Origin: Perilla frutescens
Taxonomy: Eukaryota; Streptophyta; Magnoliopsida; Lamiales; Lamiaceae
Reading direction: 5' to 3'
Length of the DNA stretch: 64,000 bases
Assembly: GCA_026008535.1 (NCBI GenBank)
Contig: BRKX01000001.1
Coordinates: forward strand, 39,572,317-39,636,316
Shown here: piece after piece, positions 1-12,979 of the stretch
Layout: every line of letters starts with the position of its first letter
Numbering within the stretch: the first letter of the stretch is position 1
Translations under genes and position numbers: made by a program
Notes under the pieces: generated by a model
Databases searched by the model: none
Told to the model about the DNA's origin: nothing
The model's input: the letters and a program-made list of their open reading frames with translations, nothing else

Positions 1-1187
1 TAATTATATGTGTTGTTCGTTCATTTTAGCATTGTGATGCGTGCATATTATCATTATATTGCTTTCATTTTAGAATGATGAAATTCTACGAGAATAAGAA
101 AACACATAAATCATAAAATAAACCCTGATTGGGATATAATGAATCCTAACTAGAATAAAATAAGCCCTAAAAATGAATATTTTATATTTTTCATTCATAC
201 TTCTTTGGATAAACAAAGACATGTGAAATCTTAAATGAAATAGTATGAAAAAAGTTATAATTTGATATATATATATATATATTACATGAAAAAACATTGC
301 GTTTATAAAGTTTTAGCATTAAACTACTCTCATATTAGCATAGCGTATAAGACATTTTAGCATGACGTTATATATCAGTATTACATTTATAAATGTGGAT
401 GAAGTTTTGGTTGTTTAATTGAAGATTTTTAGTTTATTGTGAAATTTATCCAACATGTAACTCATACCAGCACCGTTTATCACACATATCAGAAAAATAA
501 ATTTCAATGATATTATCAATATCAGCATAATTCATATCATTTTAGTATGACCTATGAACCATTTCAACATGATGTAGATGTCATTTTAGCATGAAGTATA
601 ACTAATAATAGAATCATCGACGGAAAAGATGAAAAATGAATACCTAAATCAGAATTGAATACGACGTAAAAGATGAAAAACTGAAATAAGGTAAAATTTT
701 AATTCAGCTAATTTACACAAAAAATAGCATTTAATCCAAAAAGAATAATAGTGTATGCAAACAAATCAAGAAATCCTAAAAATTCAAAGTCATGTCTAAA
801 CCAATAACATCGATTTAGATTCTGCGCACAAAAAACTTTCTTAACCTTACATATATTTATAGGTATGACATTTCATTGTTTTAATAAATTATTAATAATT
901 ATCATGATTTTTTCAAAGTGCTGGGAGGAAAAAAAGATAAGTAATGTACGAGAGAAATAAATGGAGAGAGAAAGGGTAAGAGAGTCATGTTTCAAAACAT
1001 AAGAATTATTAAATTACTATAATACTCTCTTTACTTAAAGTTATAAATAATTACAAGTATATGCCACCTTCCATTTCATTAAAAATATTTGACTGAATTG
1101 TGGCCATCAAGATCTAAGTCATGAAAGGATTAGATGGGTTCTTAATTCTCACATAGGAGAAGAATTAACATTTGAACCATTTCCTAT
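1..1187 (-). mobile_element. TA-flanked TIR element, copy 1 (partial, cut by window start)
   Basis: Read on the minus strand from about 1187, this stretch starts TATAGGAAATGGTTCAAATG and continues with the same order of motifs as the copies beginning at 6718 and 63138: GGAACCCAT-like text, the 'TTAGATCTTGATGGCCACAATTCAG' region, and then many ATTTTAGCA/TGCTAAAAT words. The element runs off the left edge of the window. No transposase reading frame is visible. The small ORFs here are AT-rich and look non-coding. The family assignment rests on visual alignment of the three copies; the superfamily is unknown. Confidence 0.7.
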
Positions 1188-1189
1188 AG

Positions 1190-1312
1190 AGGTGGACTTG
1201 CGTGCAACAACGGTTATTTCCGCCTATTTCAGGCGGGCGCGTGGCCCCACGCGGGCGTGCCACGTGGCGCCCACGCGCGGCGCGTGAGGCCCACACGCCC
1301 GTCCTTTTTTTT
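1190..1312. other. GC-rich palindromic block
   Basis: A sharp GC-rich island directly follows the terminus of copy 1. It is built of overlapping CACGCG/CGCGTG and GCCACGTGGC words that can fold on themselves. The surroundings are about 70% AT. It may be the end of another non-autonomous element or a CpG-dense relic; no gene is seen. Confidence 0.5.
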
Positions 1313-1800
1313 TGCGATTTTTTAATTTTTTTTTATACCTGTTTTTATTATACTTGATACCTTTTTTCTTACCACATGGTACATTTTATTGTAGTTGGAA
1401 TGATGATAGTATTAATCTCAGGTTGATACCTGTCTATATCGTACTTGATACTTTTCTGCTTACCACATGGTACGTTTTATTTTACCGAACTCGTGTTTTG
1501 CTTTCCTTTGCAATTTCTTGGAATGATGATTGTTTTAGATTAATCTCAACACATACAATATAAAAACTGAAAAAAGAACCAGAATTTGAACTAAATAAAC
1601 TAGTATAAAATAACTAGCGGACCCCTTACTTTTTAATGATACAGATGATACTTTTCGAATGTTTTGTGATACTTTTTAATAGGAAGGTTGGTACTCACTT
1701 TGCACAGTTTTTTTTATGGGTTGACCCAGTCAAAGCGGTTTGACCCGTGTTGACCGGGTCAAAAGCGGGTTTGACTGACCCGTTTCATATATTGTTATTT
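1313..1800. other. Gene-free stretch with short imperfect repeats and a TTGAC cluster
   Basis: Two imperfect copies of a CTTGATAC...CCACATGGTAC module lie at about 1350-1560. Between 1721 and 1775 there are five TTGAC/GTCAA words (three TTGACC), which match the W-box core bound by WRKY factors. No adjacent gene is recognisable, so a regulatory role is unproven. Confidence 0.35.
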
Positions 1801-1830
1801 GCATCATGATACATGCAAGTTTTTGTCTTT

Positions 1831-1833
<3 letters not shown>

Positions 1834-1866
<33 letters not shown>

Positions 1867-2115
1867 GTGTATTATCTGGTCTTCAAATCATGCATGTACC
1901 TTTTTGTGTACAAAAATGAAAGTGTTGGTGGGTTATATGGTTCACGTGATTCCATAACAAATAAAATTTCACTATTGTATGCAAAATCACTATATTCCAT
2001 GGGTACCTAATTTTGATGTTTCTTTTAAAATGTTGTAGAGACAGCGATTTAAGGTGCGTGTGGTCTCTTTCTTTCTTTCTTTCTTTCTTTCTTTATTTAT
2101 TTATTTATTTATTAT
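1834..2115. repeat. Microsatellites (TA)n, (TTTC)n and (TTTA)n
   Basis: A (TA)n run lies at about 1834-1862. A compound (TTTC)n-(TTTA)n run lies at about 2067-2115. These are simple repeats and nothing in them suggests coding. Confidence 0.9.
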
Positions 2116-4464
2116 TATTTTTTTAAAATTTCATTTTAGAGTGTCAAGTGTTACACGGAGCAATTTATAAACTCAGTCTATATAACTATGCAATATTACA
2201 AGAGAAAACTAAATTCCAATATACATATTTAATTTGTTGTTGGAATTTTTTGGAAATATTCCAACGGGAACTATATACATGCTGGCCTCAAATCCCAACG
2301 GATTCATTTTAGCAGGAAAATCTTGCTGGATTATTTATAATTTTTATTCAAAATTAATTCTAATAGGTCATCTGTTAAAATATTTTTATTATATTAATAA
2401 AAAAAATCACTCTTCTCTTTCGACTGTCAGCCGTTCAGTTGCTGCACAACACGACGACCATCAACCATCCCGTCTCCCATTCCTCCGAATTTTTTTTTCT
2501 TTTAAGTAATGGAATGTGTGTTTCATATAATATAAATATATGTTAATTGACATAGAAATTATATAGCGAAATGTTAATTAATGAATTATTGGAGTAATGT
2601 ATAATAAAATAATTTGAGGTGCTTGAGTTAATTAATGACAGAAATAAGTGGAAAAGACTCTAAATAGAAAGGTGTGAATCTCTAGTTCGGATCCTCGTGT
2701 TGCACATTCCATGTTATTACATTATCACATTATGAGTTTAAGAAAGGACCAATATTATAAAAATAAAAATTAGTTATGATATAATGAATCATACTCAACA
2801 ATTTTCATAAAAGTTATAAATTCTAATTATACATACAATAACCAATTATTACTTAACCAATGAAATTTTAATACTAAAAAAATTATATATTCTAATGGTG
2901 AAATGAAATCTAAATCGTTATTTTAAAATTAAACTTATGCACAGGAAATTAAAATTAAAGGAAAAAAAAACTTATAATTTAATATTGCAACAGAGAATGT
3001 CACACAAAATATGTAACAAAGAATCTGATGGGAATAATATCTCTAGCCTCATATATAGTTCAATTTTTGGTCTATTTAGACGATATCTTTATAATCAAAT
3101 TACTCTAAGTCGGTTTATATTAATTAAGTTTTAAATAAACCACATTATTATTTAAAATGTCCAAAAACCGACAATTAAATACTAAAGAATGGCATGTCCT
3201 GATTGGTTAGAATGAACTCAAAATTAACAATTCTAAAATTAAACTAAGTATAATTTGAAATTGAAATTGAAGAAAAATGAAGATGTACTGATATAATTAG
3301 CTATGTCAAATTCATTGATACATGTGATACGATTTGTAATAATATAACAAAAACCGAGATCCATAATTAAAGACTTATTATCAATTCAATCCCGTGGTTT
3401 AAATTTCCTATTAGATTTTTATGTTTCATCACGTGTTTCACTATAAAAATTTGCTATTAAATCTGTGATCTTTAATAATTATTATAAAAATAAAAATTAG
3501 CTATAACATAATTGATCATAACATTTATAAAAAAAGATGTAAAATTAAAGTTGTAATCTTTAATTATGAAATAATGAATCATAATAATTATAAAAGTAAA
3601 AATTAAATACTAAAAAAGTTATAAACCCTAAGTGGAATTGTAGAGGCCATTTTTCGATAAGGTCCTATTAGAAAACGAGCCTAGATCAATAGAAGATGTA
3701 TCAAGAGTAGAGCGCCACGACCTAGTAAGGGTGAGTAACTTGCTAGAGCTCGAACTCAGGCTAGCTGCCACCGGGCAGGAGAACGGTTGGTCTCTTAAGT
3801 TAAATAGGAAGATAAGTGTCAGAAAAGACAGGAACTATTGACTGGCAATATACTTTCTTAAAAATCTCACATTCTCAACCTCGAAATATTCACCTTATTT
3901 CCTCACCATCTTCACGTTATTATTAAGTTTGATTTAAATAAGTAATAATTGATTGTTTGATGATTTGACTTGAATGTCAGAGTCCATTTGATCATCAAAA
4001 CTCCGATGGTTCAACTACTTCACATAATTTTGCGCATTATTTTGTAGATCATCGGAATTTAGATCATGTGATGAACTAATTGCAGATTTTTGAATCTACA
4101 GGAATCAACCCTAACAATGCATATAAAATCAAATTAAAGTAAAAGAAATTAGAATTAGATTGAAAAAAAACACATAATTTAATAGTAACAAGAATTTCAT
4201 GGGTTATTTAGGGGTATATATCAACAACACTCAAATTGATTTTTGGCGTCGGTGGTTTGCTATACTTTGAAATATAACAATTTTCAGTTTTATTAAATTT
4301 GATGAAACAAAATATTGATAATATTATACAAATCTTCCAATTTTTATTTTGACAGTGGAAATGAGGAATAACCTACACCGTCAATCTTTGAAAATATTTT
4401 AAAAATTCGGCTCGCGGCAGGCTCTCTGTCTTTGTTCGGCCAGTGACAAGATCGCAATCGAAAA

Positions 4465-4465
<1 letters not shown>
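2116..4465. other. AT-rich intergenic DNA, no gene seen
   Basis: The stretch is AT-rich with scattered stop codons in all frames. A somewhat more GC-balanced patch at about 3650-3800 has no recognisable product and may be an old retroelement fragment. Nothing else is supported. Confidence 0.5.

Positions 4466-4467
<2 letters not shown>

Positions 4468-4528
<61 letters not shown>
4468..4528. repeat. (CT)n microsatellite
   Basis: An uninterrupted CT/TC run of about 60 bp. CT runs are common in plant 5' leaders, but no gene follows on the plus strand. Confidence 0.95.
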
Positions 4529-4533
<5 letters not shown>

Positions 4534-4760
4534 GCTGGAGTTATAATTTTCTGAAGAAAGCTTAACTAGGAAAAAACATGATGAAAGTAATTAATTAACG
4601 ACATTATTGCGCACATATCTCTTGGACTTCAAATAGCTTTGAATTAAAGAATCGTGACGTGCATGTGCGAAAATTGGAATAAAGCAAAAAAGAAGAAGAA
4701 GAAAGTCTAGAAAGAAGGGAAGAACGATAAACCTAATAAATTAAGTAATTAGAAATCAAA

Positions 4761-5105
4761 TTAAAGTGCATGCATTGAGAGAGCAAGCAAACTTTCCTCG
4801 TCAGATTGTGTCCGGCGCACGTGGAGGAGCCTCTCGTAGACCAATCGGAGGGCTCTCTGCCACCGTGGGCCGCCGCCATCTTCGCCGCCCTCAAATGCTA
4901 TCTGACTCAACTGAAACAAAAACAGTCGCAAGGCTTCCGCCATGTCCATGCAGCTCTCTCGAAGCGGCCGGAAACTGAAAGCGAATTTCACCACAAAAGG
5001 CCATAGCATCGCCGTCGTCAGAAGGGGCCCTAACCCGTGAATGGGATGCACGCCGCCGGCAATCAGCCCGAGCTTTGCCAGCGGCGCCACCGCCGGAAAA
5101 ATCAT
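4761..5105 (-). CDS. Hypothetical small hydrophobic protein (114 aa)
   Basis: The reading frame runs from ATG at 5105 to TAA at 4761-4763 inside a GC-rich block unlike the AT-rich surroundings. The product has two hydrophobic stretches near residues 2-20 (rich in A, L, G) and 28-46 (with LLTTAMLWPFVV), then a charged C-terminal half with EGGEDGGG and RRTQSDEE. That pattern would suit a small membrane-associated protein. A second frame also opens from an ATG at 5127 for 78 codons, so part of the openness is a GC effect. A TATA-like AAATTAAATAAAG lies about 40 bp upstream on the minus strand. I do not recognise the family. It could be an intact single-exon gene, a first exon, or a transposon-carried fragment. 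Confidence 0.4.
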   Translation of the reverse strand: MIFPAVAPLAKLGLIAGGVHPIHGLGPLLTTAMLWPFVVKFAFSFRPLRESCMDMAEALRLFLFQLSQIAFEGGEDGGGPRWQRALRLVYERLLHVRRTQSDEESLLALSMHAL

Positions 5106-5189
5106 CACCAATATTCGATCTCTTCAAGATTGACGTACCGCAAGGCTTTATTTAATTTCTCAATTTCTCGGAAGGAACTTTGAGCATAA

Positions 5190-5340
5190 TATATCTACAC
5201 ACACACATATATACGTACGTACGTACATATAAGAAATGAATATTTCTTATGGCATGGTAATTCTAGTCTTTTCTAGTTATAAAGTAATGCATGACATTTA
5301 TATATGCACACACACGTGGGTGGGTGTGTGTAATGTCTAA
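5190..5340. repeat. Compound CA/TA/ACGT microsatellites
   Basis: Runs of ACAC, ATAT and ACGTACGT lie at about 5197-5230 and a CACACACG...GTGTGTG palindromic run at about 5303-5335. The stretch from 5340 to 5790 is AT-rich and holds nothing recognisable. Confidence 0.8.
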
Positions 5341-5788
5341 TGTGTGGTTAATATATATAATATAATGTGTTCATAATGAAACAGTTAATTGTGTGGTGTG
5401 AGTGTTGGAAATTTTCATCTGACATACGGAGAAATACACATACGATGCTATATATCCAGTACATAAATTCAATTTTGGTGTATTAATAGAGAAACGATTA
5501 GATGTTTGTACATAAAAACTTAAGGTATCTTGTGAAATTATTAACATTCATATTACAAGACAAATTTGGTGGCCCTAAATTATTCGAGTAGGAAATTTCC
5601 TTGCAGTTTCACAAAAATAGGATTTTCTGAGTTCAATAATGTTGACAGCAGATAAGCTTTTATTTTATTTTTATAAATTTCCCAATAAAATCATATCTGT
5701 GAAATCTGTGAAAAAAGTATGTGTACCGCTGCTTCATGATTGTCATATCTCACCTAATAAAAAAACGATCGTCATCTCCACAACTTCT

Positions 5789-5825
<37 letters not shown>

Positions 5826-5829
<4 letters not shown>

Positions 5830-6631
5830 GCGGATTCATAATTTTTTTTTCTGAAGGGACGAACTATATACATTGTATGTGAAATGTAAGTTTTTTCCCG
5901 TAAAAAAAAATATATATTTAATAACATATTATGATATCAAAAATCACAATTATAGACAAGATAAAATATGTGAGTATTTAATTAAATATATAAATATTTA
6001 ATAATTTAAAATGAATATGTCAACATTTTATAAACGGCATTGTTAACCATAATTCACTCGCCTCTCATGAATGAAAAAGAGATACTACCATTTCCTAATT
6101 TGAATTTTTTTAAACCATAGCACGTGTCACTTATCGTAAATGAAAAATATTTATTAGTAAAAAAATAAAATTTTCGTCTTTGAGAAACAATAAATAAAAA
6201 TTCATATAAATAATTATTAAAATAATTTTCAATTTCATTTGTCATCCACAAGATTTATTCTCTCTAATTTCAACAAGCATAAATTCTTAATTTACATTTA
6301 CAATTCCCTAAGTTTATCTCCTATCATTAATTATTCTACTAAAAAGCATTAATTCTTAAATTAGATTTAAAATTGTAGTACCACTTTTTTTTTGTAAAAT
6401 GACAGAGAAAGAGGGAAGGGTGGGTTGTGGGAATATGGGCGGCCGTTTAGATTTATTTAATAAAAGTGTATTTACATTTATTCTTTTTATATTAATTATT
6501 TTATCTTCCCATTTTTCCACCTCGTATTTTCTGGCACCACACAAACGCCATAGCAGCACTGCATCAGCTTCCCTTCCACCCTCACACTAATATATATATC
6601 AGTAGTTGTTTTTCGGTTTCGTTGGATCCGC

Positions 6632-6635
<4 letters not shown>
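5826..6635. mobile_element. TA-flanked TIR element (AGTGGCGGATYCA ends)
   Basis: The left end AGTGGCGGATTCA at 5826 and the right end TGGATCCGCCACT at 6635 are inverted copies. The left end abuts a (TA)n run (5791-5825) and the right end abuts another (6636-6688). The 810-bp interior is AT-rich with no transposase. It looks like a non-autonomous DNA element inserted in a TA microsatellite. The superfamily is not determined. Confidence 0.6.
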
Positions 6636-6707
<72 letters not shown>

Positions 6708-6721
6708 GGGGGGGGGGGGGG
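6636..6721. repeat. Compound (TA)n-(GA)n-(G)n tract
   Basis: About 52 bp of TA repeats, then about 18 bp of GA repeats, then about 14 G residues. It separates the 5826-6635 element from the 7.4-kb element that follows, so both use the same tract as their flank. Confidence 0.95.
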
Positions 6722-7859
6722 TTTCAAATGGGAACTCTTTATCTATTTGGGAACTGGAACCCATTTAATTCTAGATTTTAATAGCCACAATTCAGATAAA
6801 TTTTGGTCAAGTGAAAAGTGGTATACTTGTAATTATTTACAATTTTAAGTAAAAGAGGTATTGTGGTAATTTGATAATTCTTATATTTTTTGAAGCATGA
6901 CTCTTTTTCTCTACTCTCTCCTTTTGTTTCTCTCGTACACCATTTTTTTAATCTCTCCATTCTTTCTCTCTCTCTCTCTACACAAATTAATTATTAATAA
7001 TTTATTAAAATAATAAAATGTTATACCTATAAAAAATATATCATGATAAGAAGGTGTTTTATGAACAAAATCGAAATCGGTGTTATTGGTTCAAACATGA
7101 CTTTGAATTATTGATGTTTTTTTAACGTTCATACGCACATTTTGAATTTTTAGGATTTTTATTTGGTTATAGACACTATTATTCTTTGGGGATTAAATGC
7201 TATTTTTTGTGTAAATCATCTCAATTAAATTTTCACCTTATTTCATCTTCTTCATATAATGTTGTTGAGCTACGTATTCATCTTCATTAAGTATCTCGTA
7301 CATTGTATTCAATTTTGATTTAGGTATTCATTTTAATTTTTTTCGTTAATGATTATGTTATTAGTTATAGTTCATGTTAAAATGACTCATATATCATGTT
7401 GATATGGTTCATAGTTCATGCTAAAATGACATATGAATTTTGCTGATATTGATAATATCATTCAAATTTATTCTAATATGTGTGATAAACGATGCTGATA
7501 TGAGTTACATGTTGGATGAATTTCACAATAAACCGCAAATCTTCAATTAAACAACTATAACTTCATCCACGTTTAAACCTAATATTGATATATAACAACA
7601 TGCTAAAATGTTATATACACTATGCTAATATGATAGTAGTTTAATGCTAAAACTTCATAAACACAATTTTTTTCCATATAATACATCAAATTATAAATTT
7701 TTTTCATATTATTTCATTTAAGATCCACATGCCTCTATTTATCCAAAGAAATATGAATGAAAAATACAAAAATTTCATTTTTTTATGGCTTATTTTATTC
7801 CAGTTATAGGGTTCATTCTATCCATATTATAATTTATTTCATAATTTATGTGTTTTTAT

Positions 7860-10290
7860 ATAATCATAATCGCATGCAATTTCTTCAAATGAAAGCAATA
7901 TGATGTTAATATGAACATATTTACATGCTATATATTATGAACATTTATCTATTTTAAAATGAATAACACAAATGTTATTACGAATATATGTACATGTTAT
8001 TCTCATGCAATTAATTCGCCATGCTAAAATGAAAATAATATAATGTTAATATTAACATATAACAATGCTAAAATGAACGAACAACACAATATAATTAATA
8101 TTATGAGTAAATTTACATATTATTCTTATGCAATTTTCTCATGTTCCTTCATTTAAGATCTCGACTACATTTGTTTAGCTGAAAAAATACGGATGAAAAT
8201 ACAAATCATTAATTTTTAGGGTTTATTTATTCTCATGCAATTTCACCATACTAAAATGAAAGCAATATAATACATAATATGAGCATATATTCATACTACT
8301 ATGAATATATAACTATGCTAAAATAACCGAACAACATAAATGTTATTATGAGTAAATTTACGTACTTTTTCTCATACAATTTTGCATTGCAAAAATGAAA
8401 TCAATATATAATGTATCATATTAAAAAAAAATCATACTCTTTCATTTAAGATCTCATATATGTATGTTTATCCAAATAAATGGATGAAAAATAAAAATAA
8501 AAATTCATTTTTAAGGTTTATTCTATCTCAATTAGGGTTTATTCCATCTCAAATATGGTATATTTTAATTCACTCAATTATGATTTATTCCATTCAATCA
8601 AATCTTATTCAATTCCAATTATGGTTTATTCTGTCTAATTAGGGTTTAATTACATCCCAATGAAGTATTATGGTAATTCAATAATTTTTATGTTTTATTA
8701 TTCCTATGTGATTCTGTTATGCTAAAATAAAAGTAATATGGTGCTAATAAGAACATATAACTATGCTAAAATGAATGAGCAATACATGTTAGTATGAGTA
8801 AATTTACTTGTTATTCTCATTCAATTTTTTCATGCTAAAATAAAAGCAATATAATGTTAATATGGATATATATATATATATATAAATGTTATTATGAGCA
8901 TATAACTATGTTAAAATCAATGAACAATACATGTAATTAATTATGAGTAATTAAATTTTACATATTATTCTCATACAATTTCGTTAGAGTTAGAGTTTTT
9001 TTAAGGACAACAATTTAGACCGATTTGAAAAAAAGAACAAATTTATTGTGGGCCGAAATTTAAGGACATTAACATTTAAGTGTTGCAACGCAACACTTAA
9101 ATGTTAATGTCGCAACACTTAAATGTTAATGTCCTTAAATTTCACCCCGTTCGGTCTGAAAATTGGCATCCGTAGCCCGTTCGGGCTGAAATTTGGCCTA
9201 CGAACGCAATACTTAAATGTTAATGTCCTTAAATTTGGGTCCGTAATAAATTTGTCCTCTTTTCCAAATCGGCCTAAGTTGTTGTCCTTAAAAAAACTCT
9301 AACTGCTAATGTGAAAGTCATACAATGTTAATAGGGACATATAAGTATGCTAAAATGAATGAGCAACATAGATACTTTTACAAGTAAATTTCATGCAATT
9401 TCACCATTCTAAAATAAAAGCAATATTGTATATATATTCTATCTAATTTGAATTTAATTCACTCAACTAGAGTTTATTTTATCCAATCGGATTTTTTTTC
9501 ATTTCAATTATGGTTTATTTTGTCCAATTAGGATTTAATTTCATCACATGAGGTATTACAGTAATTCAATAATTTTTGTGTTTTCTTATTCTTATGTAAT
9601 TTCGTCATGCTAAAATGAAAGCAAAATAATGCTAATATAAACATATAACAATGTTAAAATGAACGGACAACACATGCTGTTATGAGTATTTTTATATTTT
9701 ATTTTCATGCAATTTATATGCTAAAATGAAAGCAATATAATGCTAATATGAACGTATATTCATTATATTATGAATATATAACGATGCTAAAATGAATGAA
9801 CAACATAAATGCTATCACGAGTAAATTTACATATTTTATGAAAAAACTCATACTGTTATAAGTATTAGTTTTCATTTTGTTATGAGTATATTTTCATGCT
9901 ATAAGGTATTAGGATTTATTTCATCTCAATTAATATTTATTCCATCTCAAGTAAGGTTTATGGTAATTCAATAATTTATGTGTTTTCTTATTCTCATACA
10001 ATTTCATCATGTTAAAATGAAAGCAATATGATGCTAATGTGAACTTATATACATGATATTATGACATATAATCATGTTTAACTGAACGATCATCACATAC
10101 ATTATTACATAAATAAATTCACATGCTATTTTTATGCAATTTTGTCATGCTAAAATGAAATCATACAATATTATTATGAACATATAATCATGTTAAAAAT
10201 GAAAGAATGACATTTAATGCTATTACGAGTAAATTCACATATTATGTACATGCAATTTCGTCATGCTAAAATATATAAGAGTAATATAAT
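7860..10290. repeat. GCTAAAAT-rich internal modules
   Basis: Modules of roughly 100-130 bp recur many times. Each holds CATGCTAAAATGAAAGCAAT, a TGCTAATATGAACATATA segment and a GAGTAAATTTACAT segment. A longer module starting GTAATTCAATAATTTTTGTG recurs near 8670, 9560 and 9965. The pattern resumes at 13563-13760. It is diverged tandem amplification inside the TA-flanked element. Confidence 0.75.
8989..9303. mobile_element. Foldback MITE (GTTAGAGTTTTTTTAAGGAC ends)
   Basis: The left end GTTAGAGTTTTTTTAAGGAC is matched in reverse at 9303. The arms extend through CAACAATTTAGACCGATTTG and a reverse match with two mismatches. The interior repeats the word CACTTAAATGTTAATGTCC in both orientations. 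It is 315 bp with no coding content. Confidence 0.75.
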
Positions 10291-10299
10291 ACTAATATG

Positions 10300-10795
10300 T
10301 AGGGCTGTAAACGAACCGAATCGAGCCGAACACCCTGAAGCTTGAGCTCGGCTTGAACTCGATTCGAGCTTTTTTCCTCTTGTTGAAGCTCGGCTCGATA
10401 AATATTTGTCATGTTCGAATTCGGTTCGAGCTTGATTCGTGAAATGCTCGAAAATTTACTAAACAAGCTTGAGCTCGAATGCCAAAAAAAAGCTCGTTTA
10501 ATTTACATATTCGAGCTCGAGTTTGAAAAAAAAGTTTATTTTATTTACCCGTTTGAATTATTTATAATATTCATGAACATGTTCGTGAACATGTTCCGAT
10601 TAAAGCTCGAGCTCGAACATGTTCGTGAGTTGACCGAGCCGAACACTAATATGTTCGAGCTCGGCTCAAAATTTTTATCGAGCTCGATTCGAGACTCGAG
10701 CTCGACTCGTTTAGAAAATGAACGAACTTCAAACGAGCTTTTTTTGAGCCGAACTCCGAATAGCTCCCGAGCGGCTCTGTTCATTTATAGCCCTA
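10300..10795. mobile_element. hAT-type MITE with perfect 8-bp target duplication
   Basis: The element starts TAGGGCTGTAAACGAACC and ends ...ATAGCCCTA, and is bounded by CTAATATG at 10292-10299 and again at 10796-10803. The 496-bp interior is rich in GAGCTCG/CGAGCTC words that form a foldback. Eight-base target duplications and TAGGGCTGTAAACGAACC-like ends fit non-autonomous hAT elements. ORFs through it come from the repeated GAGCTCGA text. Confidence 0.85.
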
Positions 10796-12614
10796 CTAAT
10801 ATGAACACATGTCTCCATACAATTATGAACATATATGTAACGCCCCAGTCCCAATAGGACCAAAACGTCACCAAAAGACATACGTTCGTGCTTACGTGAT
10901 AAATATTTTTCAAGAAATTAAATTAACTTTATAAATAATTTATAAACTGGCAGCCCCTCAACTTAAAAATATTCAAATCACACACTCAGGTGTTTTCAAA
11001 GTCAACTTTCAACAAGGTTTTTCGAAATCACTAACTCACACATAACCAAATTATGACCTATCAACAAACAATATACATAGCCAATCGGGTCACTCATTTA
11101 AAAACACCATGGCCAACCCTTATATACATTCAAAATATTTGTATATACAATCAAAAATTGACCATTAGGGTCAACAACTTTCAAACTTAAAAGATTTGCA
11201 GAGTACCAACAGAAGCATTTAATATTTAACATACAAATATAAGTTTAAAGATGGTTTTAAGCAAAAACTATACAAGGGTCAATCATCTAACTCACTCCAA
11301 CAGCTCATCATCAACCAGCTCGATCTCCAGGACCTTAAAATATTTGGGTTGAGTGCCAGAAAACACTCAGTGGCATTAATATTCATCAAAGTCATACTTT
11401 CATGCTTAAAAATCATTCATAAACATACTTTATAACAAAGTTTACTCTTCTTCATTGGATGAGAGACGTAATGTGATCACATGAATACTTTACGGTTACT
11501 TATCTAGACATTAAGTCACAAAATAAACCGTCTATGCTTATTCGGAATTCCTCTGTGCATGAAGTCTCAAAATATCCAATCATTGCGTAAACAATGCTAT
11601 TAAAACATTTAACATGCTTTTCATGGATGAATTTAAAATATAGTTGTGAGTTATAGAAAAACCCACCTGGATGATCTGAATGTGCAGTGAAATTTTTATG
11701 CGATGCTATTATGCTTCTCGTTCGTCTCGACCTATAAAATTGAAATTCTAGCTTAGAAACCCCAAATAGGTCACAAAGGTAATAACTTAAGTCCTAAATA
11801 ACTTAATTAGGGTTTTTCTATGCTCTGGGATCGTTTGGAATTGAAATAGAGTCAAATGACGAATAATGCGCATTTGACGGATTGAATAAAGTTAGTGATC
11901 CTGATTGAGAATTTATCGAACTTCACAGACATAATTGAATGGATTGAATGGATAACGATAAATTAAACTGAATTCAATGGCTATGAAATTTAATTTAACA
12001 TTTAGGAGAGAATTATAATATTTAGAATTTCTTTTAAGAAAAATATAAAATTTAGAAATCATAGGACTAAATAATATTTTCTAAAAATCCTAATTTAACT
12101 CCCAAGTAATAAATTCGAACTGGTAAAAAATATGAATTTGAGAGTTGGGTTCTTTTAATATATTATGGCCAAATCTATAAAAACTAACAAATCAAATAAA
12201 CATTGGGTTAACAATTTGAAAACGATGAAGAAGTTTATAACAACGTAATAATTATAAAATTTGAACAATTAGATTGACTGAAAATTAAATCGAAAGAAGG
12301 CCTCAGTGCCAAGAAATTGACCCTTCTTTTTCCTTCTTCCAATTTTTTCTTCCTTCAATTGTTTTGCTCTCGTCTTTGTTTATTTTCCCTTTTTCTAGTT
12401 TTTTATTTTGATTGTATTAATTAAACTAAAAGTTCCAACTATGTACATATACATGCTTAGCACATGATGTGCGTGTGCTATTTTTAATATATACACTTAT
12501 CCTTATTAAGCAACCTCCACTTGGTAGAGTATGGTTGGATGAGATTTTAAATTTATCCAAATGTCCTATAACACTAATCCATTTCAATTGCTTCCAAATG
12601 TCCAAGTTGATTGG

Positions 12615-12616
<2 letters not shown>

Positions 12617-12709
<93 letters not shown>
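12617..12709. repeat. (TTA)n microsatellite
   Basis: About 31 uninterrupted ATT/TTA units inside the solo-LTR-like element. Open frames through it encode only poly-Ile, poly-Tyr or poly-Leu. Confidence 0.97.
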
Positions 12710-12710
<1 letters not shown>

Positions 12711-12979
12711 TACTACTTAAGCAACCTTTCAAATTTACACACACATTTCTTCACTTAAAGTCCACGTGTGTTTCTACACTTAATTATCCCAAATGAAAGA
12801 ATTCCTTCTCCCAATTATTTACTTAAATGACTAGGCCCACTTAATGATATATGTATAATAATTAAGGAATTGGTTGGAAGTGGGCCTTAATAATTGGGCC
12901 GGAAATTGGCCTTTAATTGAATATGATTATTGGACTTGCTTAGAATATATACATATATATATATATATGTATATATATA

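Noticed and set aside
70..297. AT-rich 75-codon minus-strand ORF (and similar ones at 1312-1563, 15493-15772, 27257-27442, 52057-52251)
   Set aside because: Low-complexity Ile/Tyr/Phe-rich translations without motifs, inside repeats or intergenic DNA.
10266..10857. 148-codon ORF and its antisense partner
   Set aside because: Both are translations of the GAGCTCGA-rich hAT MITE at 10300-10795.
12469..12796. Three overlapping ORFs on the plus strand
   Set aside because: They are poly-Ile, poly-Tyr and poly-Leu readings of the (TTA)n microsatellite.
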